Shown here piece by piece: positions 51,633 through 60,300 of a stretch of DNA of 64,000 nucleotides. A program made the position numbers and the translations under genes. The stretch's first letter is position 1. Each line of letters opens with the position of its first letter. This stretch comes from CAVPKN01 sp963832835 (lineage in GTDB: Bacteria > Chlamydiota > Chlamydiia > Chlamydiales > JAAKFR01): the NCBI GenBank assembly GCA_963832835.1, contig CAWHVD010000001.1:744001-808000 (forward strand). The letters run 5' to 3'. The notes beneath the pieces were generated by a model. It saw only the letters and a list, made by a program, of their open reading frames with translations, was not told the DNA's origin and made no database searches.

Positions 51633-51703
51633 AAAGGAGGGCTAGCCAAATTTTGTTTGTTCTCCTATCCTGAAGCCTCTTTAACTTTACAGGAGAGAGG
51701 ACA

Positions 51704-52339
51704 ATGGTCAAAAAATTTACGCTGCCTGCGCTTCCTTACGATTACAATGCGCTAGAGCCGGTGATCAGTGCTGAGATCATGCAACTACACCACCAAAAAC
51801 ATCACAATGCTTATGTAACCAACCTCAATGCTGCATTGGAAAAATATAGTGCCGCCCAAGAGCAAGAAGATTTATCAACGATGATCTCGCTTCAGCCTGC
51901 TATCCGCTTTAATGGAGGGGGACATGTGAATCATAGTATTTTTTGGACTAATCTGGCTCCTAAAAGTAAAGGGGGCGGCGAGGCTCCTTCAGGAGAGCTG
52001 GCCGATGCTATTAATAAAAGGTGGGGGTCTCTCAGTGCCTTTATTGAAAATTTTAATAGTATTGCTGGGCCTGTCCAAGGGTCTGGCTGGTGTTGGCTTG
52101 CCCACTGCAAAATATCTAAAGAATTGGTCTTGCAAACATGTGCTAACCAAGATCCGTTAGAGGGGACCACAGGTCTAGTTCCTTTACTTGGTATTGATGT
52201 GTGGGAACATGCCTACTATTTACAGTATAAGAACGCCCGTCCTGATTATCTAAAGGCTATTTGGCAGGTGGTCAACTGGACAAATGTGGCTGAAAGATAT
52301 AAAAAATGTTTAGATCTCTGCGGATGTGCTACTAAATAA
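51704..52339 (+). CDS. sodA: Superoxide dismutase (Fe/Mn family)
   Basis: 211 residues: N-terminal FTLPALPYDYNALEPVISAE, HHQKHHNAYV (metal His), NGGGHVNHSIFW (second His), and DVWEHAYYLQYKNARPDYL (Asp and His ligands). Metal preference cannot be fixed from sequence. A strong ribosome-binding site AGGAGAGAGG (51690-51699) precedes the ATG. A terminator follows the gene. Homologous to chlamydial sodM/CT294 by position next to accD. Confidence 0.95.
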   Translation: MVKKFTLPALPYDYNALEPVISAEIMQLHHQKHHNAYVTNLNAALEKYSAAQEQEDLSTMISLQPAIRFNGGGHVNHSIFWTNLAPKSKGGGEAPSGELADAINKRWGSLSAFIENFNSIAGPVQGSGWCWLAHCKISKELVLQTCANQDPLEGTTGLVPLLGIDVWEHAYYLQYKNARPDYLKAIWQVVNWTNVAERYKKCLDLCGCATK

Positions 52340-52360
52340 TTTGTTAGCCACGATCCACAG

Positions 52361-52395
52361 CCGCCTAGTAACTGTTTTTACTAGGCGGTTTTCTT
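52361..52395 (+). terminator. Rho-independent terminator after sodA
   Basis: A perfect 10-bp stem CCGCCTAGTA/TACTAGGCGG with a CTG-TTTT-type loop, followed by TTTTCTTTC. It lies 21 bp after the sodA stop. Confidence 0.88.
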
Positions 52396-52417
52396 TCAAT
52401 TAATTATACTGTTTTAC

Positions 52418-53353
52418 ATGCGTTTGTTTTCTAGAGATAAGCTTAAGATTAAGGTCGAAACTACTAAGGCCGATGGTTTCAGCGGGTGGCTCAAATGCAC
52501 TCACTGTCAAGATATGATCCACACCAAAGAACTGACAGCTAATCTCAACTGCTGTCCTAAGTGCGATTACCATTACAGGCTTTCTGCCCGCGAAAGGATC
52601 GATAGCCTCGTGGATGGTGGATCCTTTGTGGAGATGTATGATGAGCTACGTCCCATCGATAGCCTTAATTTTGTGGATACCGAAAGCTACCCCGATCGCT
52701 TGAAAAAAGCGGAGGCCAAATCCGATGGATCGGAGGGGGTGATTGTGGGGGTCTGCACGATTGAGGGGCACCAGGTTGCATTGGCCGCACTCGATTTCAA
52801 CTTCATGGCAGGTTCGATGGGTTCGGTAGTAGGCGAGAGGCTCACACAGCTGATCGAGTACGCCTTGGAATCTAGACTGCCTGTTATTATCGTTTCAGCA
52901 TCGGGAGGAGCCCGGATGCAAGAGTCGATTTTATCGTTGATGCAGATGGCTAAGACATCAGCTGCCCTTGCCAGGCTACATGATGCCAAGCTCCCTTTCA
53001 TTTCTGTGCTAACCAACCCTACATCGGGAGGAGTAACAGCCTCTTTCGCATCGCTTGGGGATTTGATCATTGCGGAGCCAGAAGCGCTGATTTGCTTTGC
53101 AGGTCCACGTGTAGTGGAACAGGTGATCCGGCAGAAATTGCCTCCGGGTGCACAGAAATCAGAGTTTTTGTTGAAGCATGGGATGATTGACTGTATTGTG
53201 AAACGGAAAGATTTGAAAGCAAAACTGGTTCAATTTCTTTACTTTCTTACATGTAACAGTCGCGAATTTGTCACCATGCATGCCGCGCGCACTAAGAAAA
53301 TTTCATCTAAAAAACTACAAGAATTGTTTTTATTGACAGAAGAGGCAGAATAA
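52418..53353 (+). CDS. accD: Acetyl-CoA carboxylase carboxyltransferase subunit beta
   Basis: 311 residues with the N-terminal zinc ribbon (CTHCQDMIHTKELTANLNCC, then PKC) and the carboxyltransferase core (FMAGSMGSVVGERLTQLIEY, VSASGGARMQESILSLMQMA, LTNPTSGGVTASFASLGD). It transfers CO2 from biotin to acetyl-CoA with AccA. The accA gene is not in this window. Homologue of chlamydial CT293. Confidence 0.95.
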   Translation: MRLFSRDKLKIKVETTKADGFSGWLKCTHCQDMIHTKELTANLNCCPKCDYHYRLSARERIDSLVDGGSFVEMYDELRPIDSLNFVDTESYPDRLKKAEAKSDGSEGVIVGVCTIEGHQVALAALDFNFMAGSMGSVVGERLTQLIEYALESRLPVIIVSASGGARMQESILSLMQMAKTSAALARLHDAKLPFISVLTNPTSGGVTASFASLGDLIIAEPEALICFAGPRVVEQVIRQKLPPGAQKSEFLLKHGMIDCIVKRKDLKAKLVQFLYFLTCNSREFVTMHAARTKKISSKKLQELFLLTEEAE

Positions 53354-53374
53354 GTGAATATCCAATCACTAATA

Positions 53375-53716
53375 CCCAAACTATTTGAAAATTTGGCATT
53401 TGGGCCGCGCGAAAGTTCCGTGGTTGTCCGACCTCTGATCGGTCAATATTAGATAGAGCCAATTGCAAAACCCCTGTCCCTAGGAAAATCGATGATTTTG
53501 ATGACGATTTTCAGAGACAGCTTGGCTGGCTTGGGCCAAGCCGTCAGGAACATACCCGAACGGGTAGGCGAGGAGGTGTGGCGAAAATTGACGCCAAAAG
53601 TGCGGTTTTACGAGGAGCAGGAGTGTTGTAATTGGCTCGATAATATGAATCGACTTCTGATCGGTCAACCTGGGGCTTTGGCGCAGGCCAAATGTCAAAT
53701 TTTCAGATAGTTTGGG
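53375..53716 (+). repeat. 342-bp palindromic MITE between accD and dut
   Basis: Ends CCCAAACTATTTGAAAATTT (left) and the complement of ...AAATTTTCAGATAGTTTGGG (right); about 100 bp of each arm match imperfectly. TA dinucleotides flank both ends (53373-53374 and 53717-53718), suggesting a Tc1/IS630-type MITE. No coding frame is supported. It ends 5 bp before the dut start, so it lies over dut's expected promoter and ribosome-binding region. Confidence 0.82.
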
Positions 53717-53721
53717 TATAT

Positions 53722-54162
53722 ATGGATAGAGACATTGAGATTCTTGTTCTTACGGATAAAGCGGTTCCGGAATATGCTTCCGATGAAGCCGCCGGTGCCG
53801 ATATACGGGCAGATCTGCAACAACCACTCATTATACAACCTTCAGCCACGGCTCTTGTTCCCACGGGACTCCGTTTTGAAATTCCTTCAGGCTACGAGAT
53901 CCAAATCCGCCCCCGCAGCGGCCTTGCGCTCAAAAACCAAATCACTGTCCTCAACACACCAGGTACAATAGACTCCGATTATCGTGGAGAAATCAAAGTG
54001 ATTTTGATCAACCATAGTAGTAAACCCTTTGTGGTAGAGCCCGACATGAGGATTGCGCAGGCTATAGTGGCTCCCGTATTTCGAGCGCGCTTTGTCCAAG
54101 TATCGGCCTTAGCTGAAAGCGAAAGAGGTACAGGTGGATTTGGCCACACGGGAGTCAGCTAG
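53722..54162 (+). CDS. dut: dUTP diphosphatase
   Basis: 146 residues from ATG 53722; the longer frame from 53692 reads out of the MITE and is not native. Motifs: AGADIRADLQ (1), RPRSGLA (2), NTPGTIDSDYRGEIKVIL (3), RIAQAIVAPV (4) and RGTGGFGHTG (5). It removes dUTP and makes dUMP for thymidylate synthesis. It is followed 2 bp later by ptsN. Confidence 0.94.
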   Translation: MDRDIEILVLTDKAVPEYASDEAAGADIRADLQQPLIIQPSATALVPTGLRFEIPSGYEIQIRPRSGLALKNQITVLNTPGTIDSDYRGEIKVILINHSSKPFVVEPDMRIAQAIVAPVFRARFVQVSALAESERGTGGFGHTGVS

Positions 54163-54164
54163 CT

Positions 54165-54653
54165 ATGTTTCCCGCTAAGCACAAAACTGATCGTCAGCAG
54201 TCGCATTTTTTGGTTTCTAAATACCTGAATCCTAAGCTTGTTGTTCAACTCAAGGTCGACGATAGAGATGAGGCGCTCAGCTCATTGATTCAACTGCTTG
54301 ATGTGGAAGGTAAGCTTTTAAATAAAGAGGCATTCCATCAGGCGATTTTGGAAAGAGAACGCATTGTATCGACTGGAATCGGGATGGGAGTGGCTGTACC
54401 GCATGCGAAATTATCAGGATACTCAACCTTTTTCATTGCCATCGGTATCCATCATAAGGGAATCCCTTGGGATGCCCTCGATGGAGTGCCTGTCCGGCTG
54501 GTGTTCATGATTGGGGGACCGGATGACAAACAGACCGAGTACTTGCAGCTGCTCTCGCGTCTCACGTTGGCTATCAAAGATGAAGAAAGGCGCAAAAAAA
54601 TCTTGCAATTGAACCAACCTGAGGACATTATTGCCCTTTTTGGGGGGATCTGA
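54165..54653 (+). CDS. ptsN: PTS EIIA component, nitrogen-type (PtsN)
   Basis: 162 residues with a type-2 EIIA domain: ERERIVSTGIGMGVAVPHAK contains the phosphorylated His (near residue 86). Later segments LVFMIGGPDDKQTEYLQLLS and QPEDIIALF are typical. No attached permease domain. It likely takes phosphate from HPr (ptsH at 25432) and acts as a regulator. Homologue of chlamydial CT291. Starts 2 bp after dut and is followed 2 bp later by the second EIIA. Confidence 0.9.
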   Translation: MFPAKHKTDRQQSHFLVSKYLNPKLVVQLKVDDRDEALSSLIQLLDVEGKLLNKEAFHQAILERERIVSTGIGMGVAVPHAKLSGYSTFFIAIGIHHKGIPWDALDGVPVRLVFMIGGPDDKQTEYLQLLSRLTLAIKDEERRKKILQLNQPEDIIALFGGI

Positions 54654-54655
54654 CA

Positions 54656-55348
54656 ATGGATTTAAAAATTAAAGATGTTGCAGAACTATTGAATATTTCA
54701 GAAACAACGGTGCGTCGTTGGCTGGCCGATGGGAAAATCCCTGCTTATCGCCTCAATCGACAATATCGCTTTAGCCGTACTGAGATTGAAGATTGGCTGA
54801 TGCAGCAGAAGCTCGATGTGAATTTCTCCGAAAAACCAGATTCTGATGCAAAAGTTGAACCCATAAAAGCGAATAATCTACAATTTAGTCTCTACCGAGC
54901 CATTTATCGGGGAGAAGTTTTGAATGGGGTGAAGGGGTCTACGAAAGAGGAAATCATTCGGCGTACCATGGAACATATGGCTACACGCTGCGATCTGGAT
55001 GCCGAAGTTTTAACCGACCTTTTCCTCGATCGAGAACGTATGATGCCAACAACTCTAGGGCATGGCATTGGGGTGCCTCATACTCGTGATTTTCTTCTCA
55101 ATACTCACTATGATGTGATTGAAGTGGTCTACCCTGAAAACCCCATCGACTATGGTGCTTTAGATGGCGAGCCTGTCCATATTCTATTTTTCCTGTTTGC
55201 CAGCGAAGATCGCCACCATCTCAATCTATTGGCCAAGCTAGCTCATTTATGTTCGGGAGAAAAAGCCCGAGCCTTCTTCAGCACCAAACCCAGCAAAGAG
55301 CGTCTTCTTGATTTCATCAAGCATTGGGAGAGCTCGCTGAGCAACTAA
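54656..55348 (+). CDS. HTH-EIIA fusion regulator (second PtsN)
   Basis: 230 residues: an N-terminal MerR/excisionase-type helix-turn-helix (KIKDVAELLNISETTVRRWL then RFSRTEIEDWLMQ, residues 1-52), a short linker, and a PTS EIIA type-2 domain with GHGIGVPHTRDF as the phospho-His site (near residue 143). A DNA-binding domain joined to an EIIA suggests direct transcription or DNA-related control by PTS phosphorylation. CT290 in Chlamydia is the homologue. Confidence 0.88.
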   Translation: MDLKIKDVAELLNISETTVRRWLADGKIPAYRLNRQYRFSRTEIEDWLMQQKLDVNFSEKPDSDAKVEPIKANNLQFSLYRAIYRGEVLNGVKGSTKEEIIRRTMEHMATRCDLDAEVLTDLFLDRERMMPTTLGHGIGVPHTRDFLLNTHYDVIEVVYPENPIDYGALDGEPVHILFFLFASEDRHHLNLLAKLAHLCSGEKARAFFSTKPSKERLLDFIKHWESSLSN

Positions 55349-55354
55349 ATCTAT

Positions 55355-55442
55355 TTAAACACAGAGACACAGAGAGGCAAAAAAAAGCAAAGATAGAACC
55401 CTCTTTTCCCTGTGGCTTTGTGCCTTGCGTCTCTGTGTTGAA
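55355..55442 (+). repeat. Inverted repeat with ACACAGAGACACAGAG core
   Basis: TTAAACACAGAGACACAGAG and the complement of ...GTCTCTGTGTTGAA form arms about 25 bp long around an AT/purine-rich centre. It could act as a terminator for the ptsN operon. Similar ACACAGAGAC repeats are dispersed in many environmental bacterial genomes. Confidence 0.7.
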
Positions 55443-55491
55443 TTTTAGAATCTAATCGCAATCAAGAACCTTTACATGCTATCATGTAGCC

Positions 55492-56550
55492 ATGAAAACG
55501 GTTGTTGTGGGGATGTCAGGAGGGGTAGACTCCTCGGTTACAGCGCTGCTTTTGAAGGAGCAGGGCTACCGAGTGATTGGCCTATTCATGAAAAACTGGG
55601 AAGAAGAGGGGCCATGTCCAGCTCAGCTTGATTATGAAGATGTCGTTGCGGTCTGTAATCAACTTGAAATTCCTCACTATAGTGTCAATTTTTCTAAAGA
55701 ATATTGGGACCTTGTTTTTGCAAAATGCTTGCTCGATTATGAAGCGGGATACACGCCCAACCCTGACATTCTGTGCAACCGCGAGATCAAATTTAAAATT
55801 TTTTTTGAAAAAGCCCTCGAGTTGGGTGCGGATTATCTAGCCACAGGGCACTACTGCCGCAACATCCTCCATGAGGGAAAATGGAATTTGGGAAGAGGAT
55901 ACGATTCCAACAAAGACCAAAGCTATTTTTTATATACCCTCAAAAGCTCAATTTTAGAACGTGTGCTGTTCCCTTTGGGAGAAATGACCAAACAAGAGGT
56001 ACGGGCAATCGCAGAAAAGGCCGGGCTTGCGACAGCCTCTAAAAAAGATAGCACCGGTATTTGTTTTATCGGGAAAAGGGATTTTAAGGAATTTTTGAGC
56101 CAGTACATTCCCAATCGCCCCGGGAATTTAGAAACGGGGGGTGGTGTGGTTGTGGGAACACACGATGGAATTGCCTACTACACGATTGGACAAAGACGCG
56201 GCCTAGGGTTAGGAGGGGAGGGCGATGCGTGGTATGTCATAAGAAAAGATGTGGCGCGCAATGTGGTTGTTGTCGAGAGGGGAGAGGGGCATCCTGATCT
56301 CTATCGCGATAGGCTAACAGCCTCTGAAGTGACTTGGGTCGACAAACCACCTGAATTCCCACTTGTGTGCACAGCTAAGATCCGGTATCGCGCTTCTGAT
56401 GTGCCCTGCACAGTCGTGCCTCACGGGGATAAAAACCCAGAAGGAAACATAGAAGTCTGTTTTGAGACACCTCAAAAAGCCATCACCTCAAGGCAGTCGA
56501 TTGTCTTCTACCAAGGTGATCTATGTCTGGGGGGAGCTCTCATCGACTAA
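55492..56550 (+). CDS. mnmA: tRNA-specific 2-thiouridylase MnmA
   Basis: 352 residues: PP-loop GMSGGVDSSVTALLL, FMKNWEEEG, catalytic cysteine in NPDILCNREIKF, GHYCR, DSTGICFIGKRDF (second active-site cysteine) and the C-terminal beta-barrel domain. It adds sulfur to U34 of Lys, Glu and Gln tRNAs. Homologue of CT287. Its 3' end overlaps a membrane-protein gene on the other strand by 30 bp. Confidence 0.95.
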   Translation: MKTVVVGMSGGVDSSVTALLLKEQGYRVIGLFMKNWEEEGPCPAQLDYEDVVAVCNQLEIPHYSVNFSKEYWDLVFAKCLLDYEAGYTPNPDILCNREIKFKIFFEKALELGADYLATGHYCRNILHEGKWNLGRGYDSNKDQSYFLYTLKSSILERVLFPLGEMTKQEVRAIAEKAGLATASKKDSTGICFIGKRDFKEFLSQYIPNRPGNLETGGGVVVGTHDGIAYYTIGQRRGLGLGGEGDAWYVIRKDVARNVVVVERGEGHPDLYRDRLTASEVTWVDKPPEFPLVCTAKIRYRASDVPCTVVPHGDKNPEGNIEVCFETPQKAITSRQSIVFYQGDLCLGGALID

Positions 56551-57114
56551 TTCTCCCTCGTCACTGATTGTCTCCATTTCTTGTTCTATAAGCGGATCGT
56601 ATCCTGCTGGAGTGCATTGATCGATGAGGCTAGGGAGGGCATCTCCCAGTAATGCGCCAATCCAAACGCCTGCATTAAGGGCAATAATGGGAACAAAGAC
56701 ATTGGTATGGTTGTGGCCATGATGGCCAACAACATGATCCGCCATAATGGCAACATTGGCCATAAGACCGAGTGGTGGTGGTAAGCGGACGCCCGTCAGT
56801 TGTTCCATTAACCCTTGCGAACAGCCTCCTGGAGGTGTTTGATTTTTTTCCGCACATTTAGTGTTATGACTGTGACAGGAAGTTTCTTGGCTGCAAGGCC
56901 ACACGATTCTTTTATTCCAGTAAAGGCAAGTACCTATAATGATTCCGGCGCCAAAGAAAGGAAAAAAGAGTTTTGGACAGGAGTATGCGGCCAAAACACT
57001 TAAGGCGAGTAGGGTGATCTTCTCTAAGACATGATAGGCGATTTTGACTCTGTGATCAGCAAAAAAACGATCGCAGCAATTCTCCGTCGAATTCCCGTGT
57101 GAGATGGCAGACAT
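56521..57114 (-). CDS. Candidate Inc-type membrane protein, Cys/His-rich
   Basis: 197 residues. A bilobed hydrophobic segment (ITLLALSVLAAYSCPKLFFP then FFGAGIIIGTCLYW, about residues 34-68) is followed by a Cys/His-rich stretch (CSQETSCHSHNTKC, HHGHNHTNV) and a third hydrophobic region (FVPIIALNAGVWIGALLGDAL). Position next to mnmA recalls chlamydial Inc gene CT288, but I see no firm homology. The metal-like Cys/His residues are unusual for an Inc protein. Confidence 0.6.
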   Translation of the reverse strand: MSAISHGNSTENCCDRFFADHRVKIAYHVLEKITLLALSVLAAYSCPKLFFPFFGAGIIIGTCLYWNKRIVWPCSQETSCHSHNTKCAEKNQTPPGGCSQGLMEQLTGVRLPPPLGLMANVAIMADHVVGHHGHNHTNVFVPIIALNAGVWIGALLGDALPSLIDQCTPAGYDPLIEQEMETISDEGELVDESSPQT

Positions 57115-57194
57115 AACTATCCTTGAAAATATAGATACGGAGATAGTTTATTGACTGCAGCAATACTTGCAAGTCCTAAATCTATTGCCAGATA

Positions 57195-57202
57195 GATCTT
57201 TT
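57195..57202. other. Left 8-bp target duplication of the composite unit
   Basis: GATCTTTT immediately left of element E; identical to 62848-62855. Confidence 0.75.
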
Positions 57203-57316
57203 GCAACCATTCAGGTATCCCGTCTTATCGGTCACAGTCTTCAGATAGTGACTATCCACTCCGTCTTGATGAAGTACATCTTTCCTAAAACGCTCTGGCG
57301 GCTCATGAATAGTCAT
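57203..57316 (-). repeat. Palindromic element copy E
   Basis: 114 bp. On the minus strand it begins ATGACTATTCATGAGCC and ends TGAATGGTTGC. Nearly the same sequence as copy F (roughly 88% by eye), both differing from A-C in the middle. It lies 5 bp after the stop of the NACHT gene. The remaining bases 57115-57202 show no gene. Confidence 0.88.
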
Positions 57317-57321
57317 AAATT

Positions 57322-60300
57322 TTAATATTTAATTTTCTGAAATGATATTACCAAATTGTTATCGCTAATACGGACTTGGTGCTCTGATTCTACCCATGCT
57401 CTATGCGTGCGATAGCAAACTTCTTTCGCGGAATCTAAATGCTGCATAAGTTGCGACAATTCAATTTTTTCCAGAGCCTCAATGGCATTTTCTCCCACCT
57501 CATTACGAGCCGCATCACCTGCCATTTTCACTAGAAACAATAGAGCTTCGGGAGCCGATGCTTGTCCCGATGCTGCGATCGTACCCAGAACCTCCATGGC
57601 ATGTCTAAGCAGCGAAGGAGACGCATCGCCCGCTATCTTCACTAGAGACAATAGAGCTTCGGTAGGCAATGCTTGCCCCGATGCAGCGATCATACCCAGA
57701 GCTCTGATGGTAAATACTCGAAGATAATACCAGTCAAGAAACGGATCATCCCGGTCAAGAAACGGATCACCTACTATCTTCACTAGAGGGAATAGAGCTT
57801 CGGGAAGCAATGTCTGCCCCGATGCAGCGATCATACCCAGAGCCCTAATGGCACAAATTCGAACACCATATTTTAAAAACGGATTATCTGCCAATTTCAC
57901 TAAAGAGAATAGAGCTTCGGTAGGCAATGTCTGGCCCGATTTTGCGATCAGGCCCAGAACCTGAACGGCACTTAATAGAAGATGTTTATTAGACAGATCA
58001 CCTACTATCTTCATTAGAGACAGGAGAGCTTCGGGAGGCAATGTCTGGCCTGATGCTGCGATGTCCAACAGAGCCCCAATGGCACTTTTTCGAGTACATG
58101 TACCAAGAGCCGTATCACCGGCTATCTCCACTAGAACCGAGACAGCTTTTTGAGGCAATGTCTGCCCCGATGCTGCGATCTTACCCAGGGTCCTCAAGGC
58201 ACTTATTAGAAGATGTTTATTAGACGGACCATCTACTATCTTCATTAGAGACAATAGAGCTTCGGTAGGAAATGTCTGGCCTGATGCTGCGATTTCACCC
58301 AGAGCCTCGATGGCCCTTGCTTGAACAGTCCCAGCCTCAGTGGACCGTGCTTGAATAGTCCCATCAAAAGATGCATCGCCCGCTATCTTCAATAGAGCCG
58401 AGACAGCTTCGGTAGATAATGCCTGCCCCGATGCAGCGATCTTGCCCAGAGCCCGAATGGCTGCTACTTGAACATCCCTTTCAAGAGAAGCATTGCTCGC
58501 TATCGTCAGCAGAGCCAGGAGAGTTTCGGTTGGCAATGCCTGCCCCAAGGCAGCGATCTTGCCCAGAACCTCAATGGCACTTTCTTGAACAGTCCCATCA
58601 AGAGATGCATCGCGCGCTATCTTCAATAGAGTCGAAAGAGCTTCGGGGGCCGATGGCTGCCCTAAGGCAGCGATTTTGCCCAGAACCTCAACGGCACTTA
58701 CTCGTATATACCTAGGAAAAGACGTATCAACTACTATCTTCATTAGAGACGGGGGAGCTTCGGGAGAGAGAGCATTCGGAGGCAAAGTCTGTCCCGATAA
58801 TGCGCTCTGGGTCAGAGCCTTAAAGGCATCCTCCCCAAGGGACACTACTATTTCCAATAGAGGCAGGTGAGCTTCGGTAGGCAACTGCCCCGATACAGCG
58901 ATTCTACCCAGAACCCTAATGGCTTCTACTTGAACATACCTTTCAAAAGATGCATCGCGCGCTATCTTCAATAGAGTCGAAAGAGCTTCGGTAGGCAATG
59001 CCTGCCCCGATGCTGCGATCGTATCCAGAACCCCAATGGCTTTTACTTGAACATGGCATTCAAAAGATGCATCGCGCGCTATCTTCAATAGAGTCGAAAG
59101 AGCTTCGGTAGGCAACGCCTGCCCCGATGCAGCGATCTGGCCCAGAGCCTCAGCGGCTCTTGCTCGAACAGACTTATCAAGGGACTTTTCATCTGCTATC
59201 TCCAAGAGAGACAAGAGGGCTTCGGGAGGCAATTTCCCTCGCGCAAGCTTTCCTAGTAAAGCAATAGTCTCAAATTGGCTATCTGGTTGGTGCATGAGCT
59301 TGATCATGACGTCTATAATTTCGGGTTTACAGACCAGCTTAGTATTACGATTGAGAAGTTGAAACTTCATAGATTTGAAGGGGGCTTTCTTCATGTAGGA
59401 AACAGCGCTTGTTATGAATTCCTTATACTGAATAATCTGCTCAAGATGCTCGGTTAAACACTCTTCAAAGCATTGAGCAAAGAGCGTTAATTCGTAACTT
59501 TCAGCAAGATCGCGAGGTTTTGAGTAAAGATCCTTAAAAAAGGCCTGTAAATCGTTGAGCTTTCCTTTTTGGGAGAGGCTTCCAGCTGTCATCCAAAGCA
59601 CGAGTCTATAGCGAGGCTCAAATTTAATCTTTGCTAAAAGTTTCCCAGCTTCCGGTGGATTGTTATTATAAAGGCGAGCAAGATAAGCCGCTGCAAAATA
59701 CTCTTGAAAGGTCAGATGGATAAAAACGCCCTGGTTATCCTCAATGCGCAAGGGACCTACATTTTGGATAGATTCTATACCAATTTCAACCTTCTGCACA
59801 TGCTCTACTGATTGGTAGATTTCTGTGATGGTTGTAAGAGAGGGGTAGAGAGTGTTTCGATCCATCGCCTCCCATGCTATTTGCTCCAGCACTTGAGTGA
59901 GGTGCCTGACATCAAATGCAGAAGCAGCATTAATCTCCTTTCTGACAATATCTGGGTCCTTTTTATTGCGCTCGATTCTAAACCGTTTAAATAGCCAATC
60001 GGTAAGTTTGATATAGACTCCTGTCAGAGTAGGAGATTCCGATGAACTAAAAAGAGGTTCGTCAGCAGCAGCAAGGGAGCAAAAAATCTCTAAATTAATG
60101 GGGATGTGTGCCAGACTTTTAACGAGGGGTTGTTGAAGTTGAGTACGTAAGTTCTTTGCCTGTACCTGTTGATCCTTCGAGAAAAAATGATCGACATACT
60201 CTTCAATGCCTTTCGAATCAAAACCTAAAATCTCTAAAAGCACAGATTCTTTGTTTGTGAAACCCCTTATCTCTCGAGGCCTGGAAGTGATGATGACATT

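Noticed and set aside
51418..51645. 75-codon frame before sodA
   Set aside because: It is read through a long palindrome; composition is repeat-like and there is no ribosome-binding site.
53692..53721. N-terminal extension of dut (MSNFQIVWVY)
   Set aside because: It is encoded by the MITE end; the dUTPase N-terminus fits ATG 53722.
57459..59241. CRISPR-like array suggested by regular ~117-bp periodicity
   Set aside because: The period follows protein HEAT repeats in an open frame; there are no short identical repeats with unique spacers, and no cas genes.
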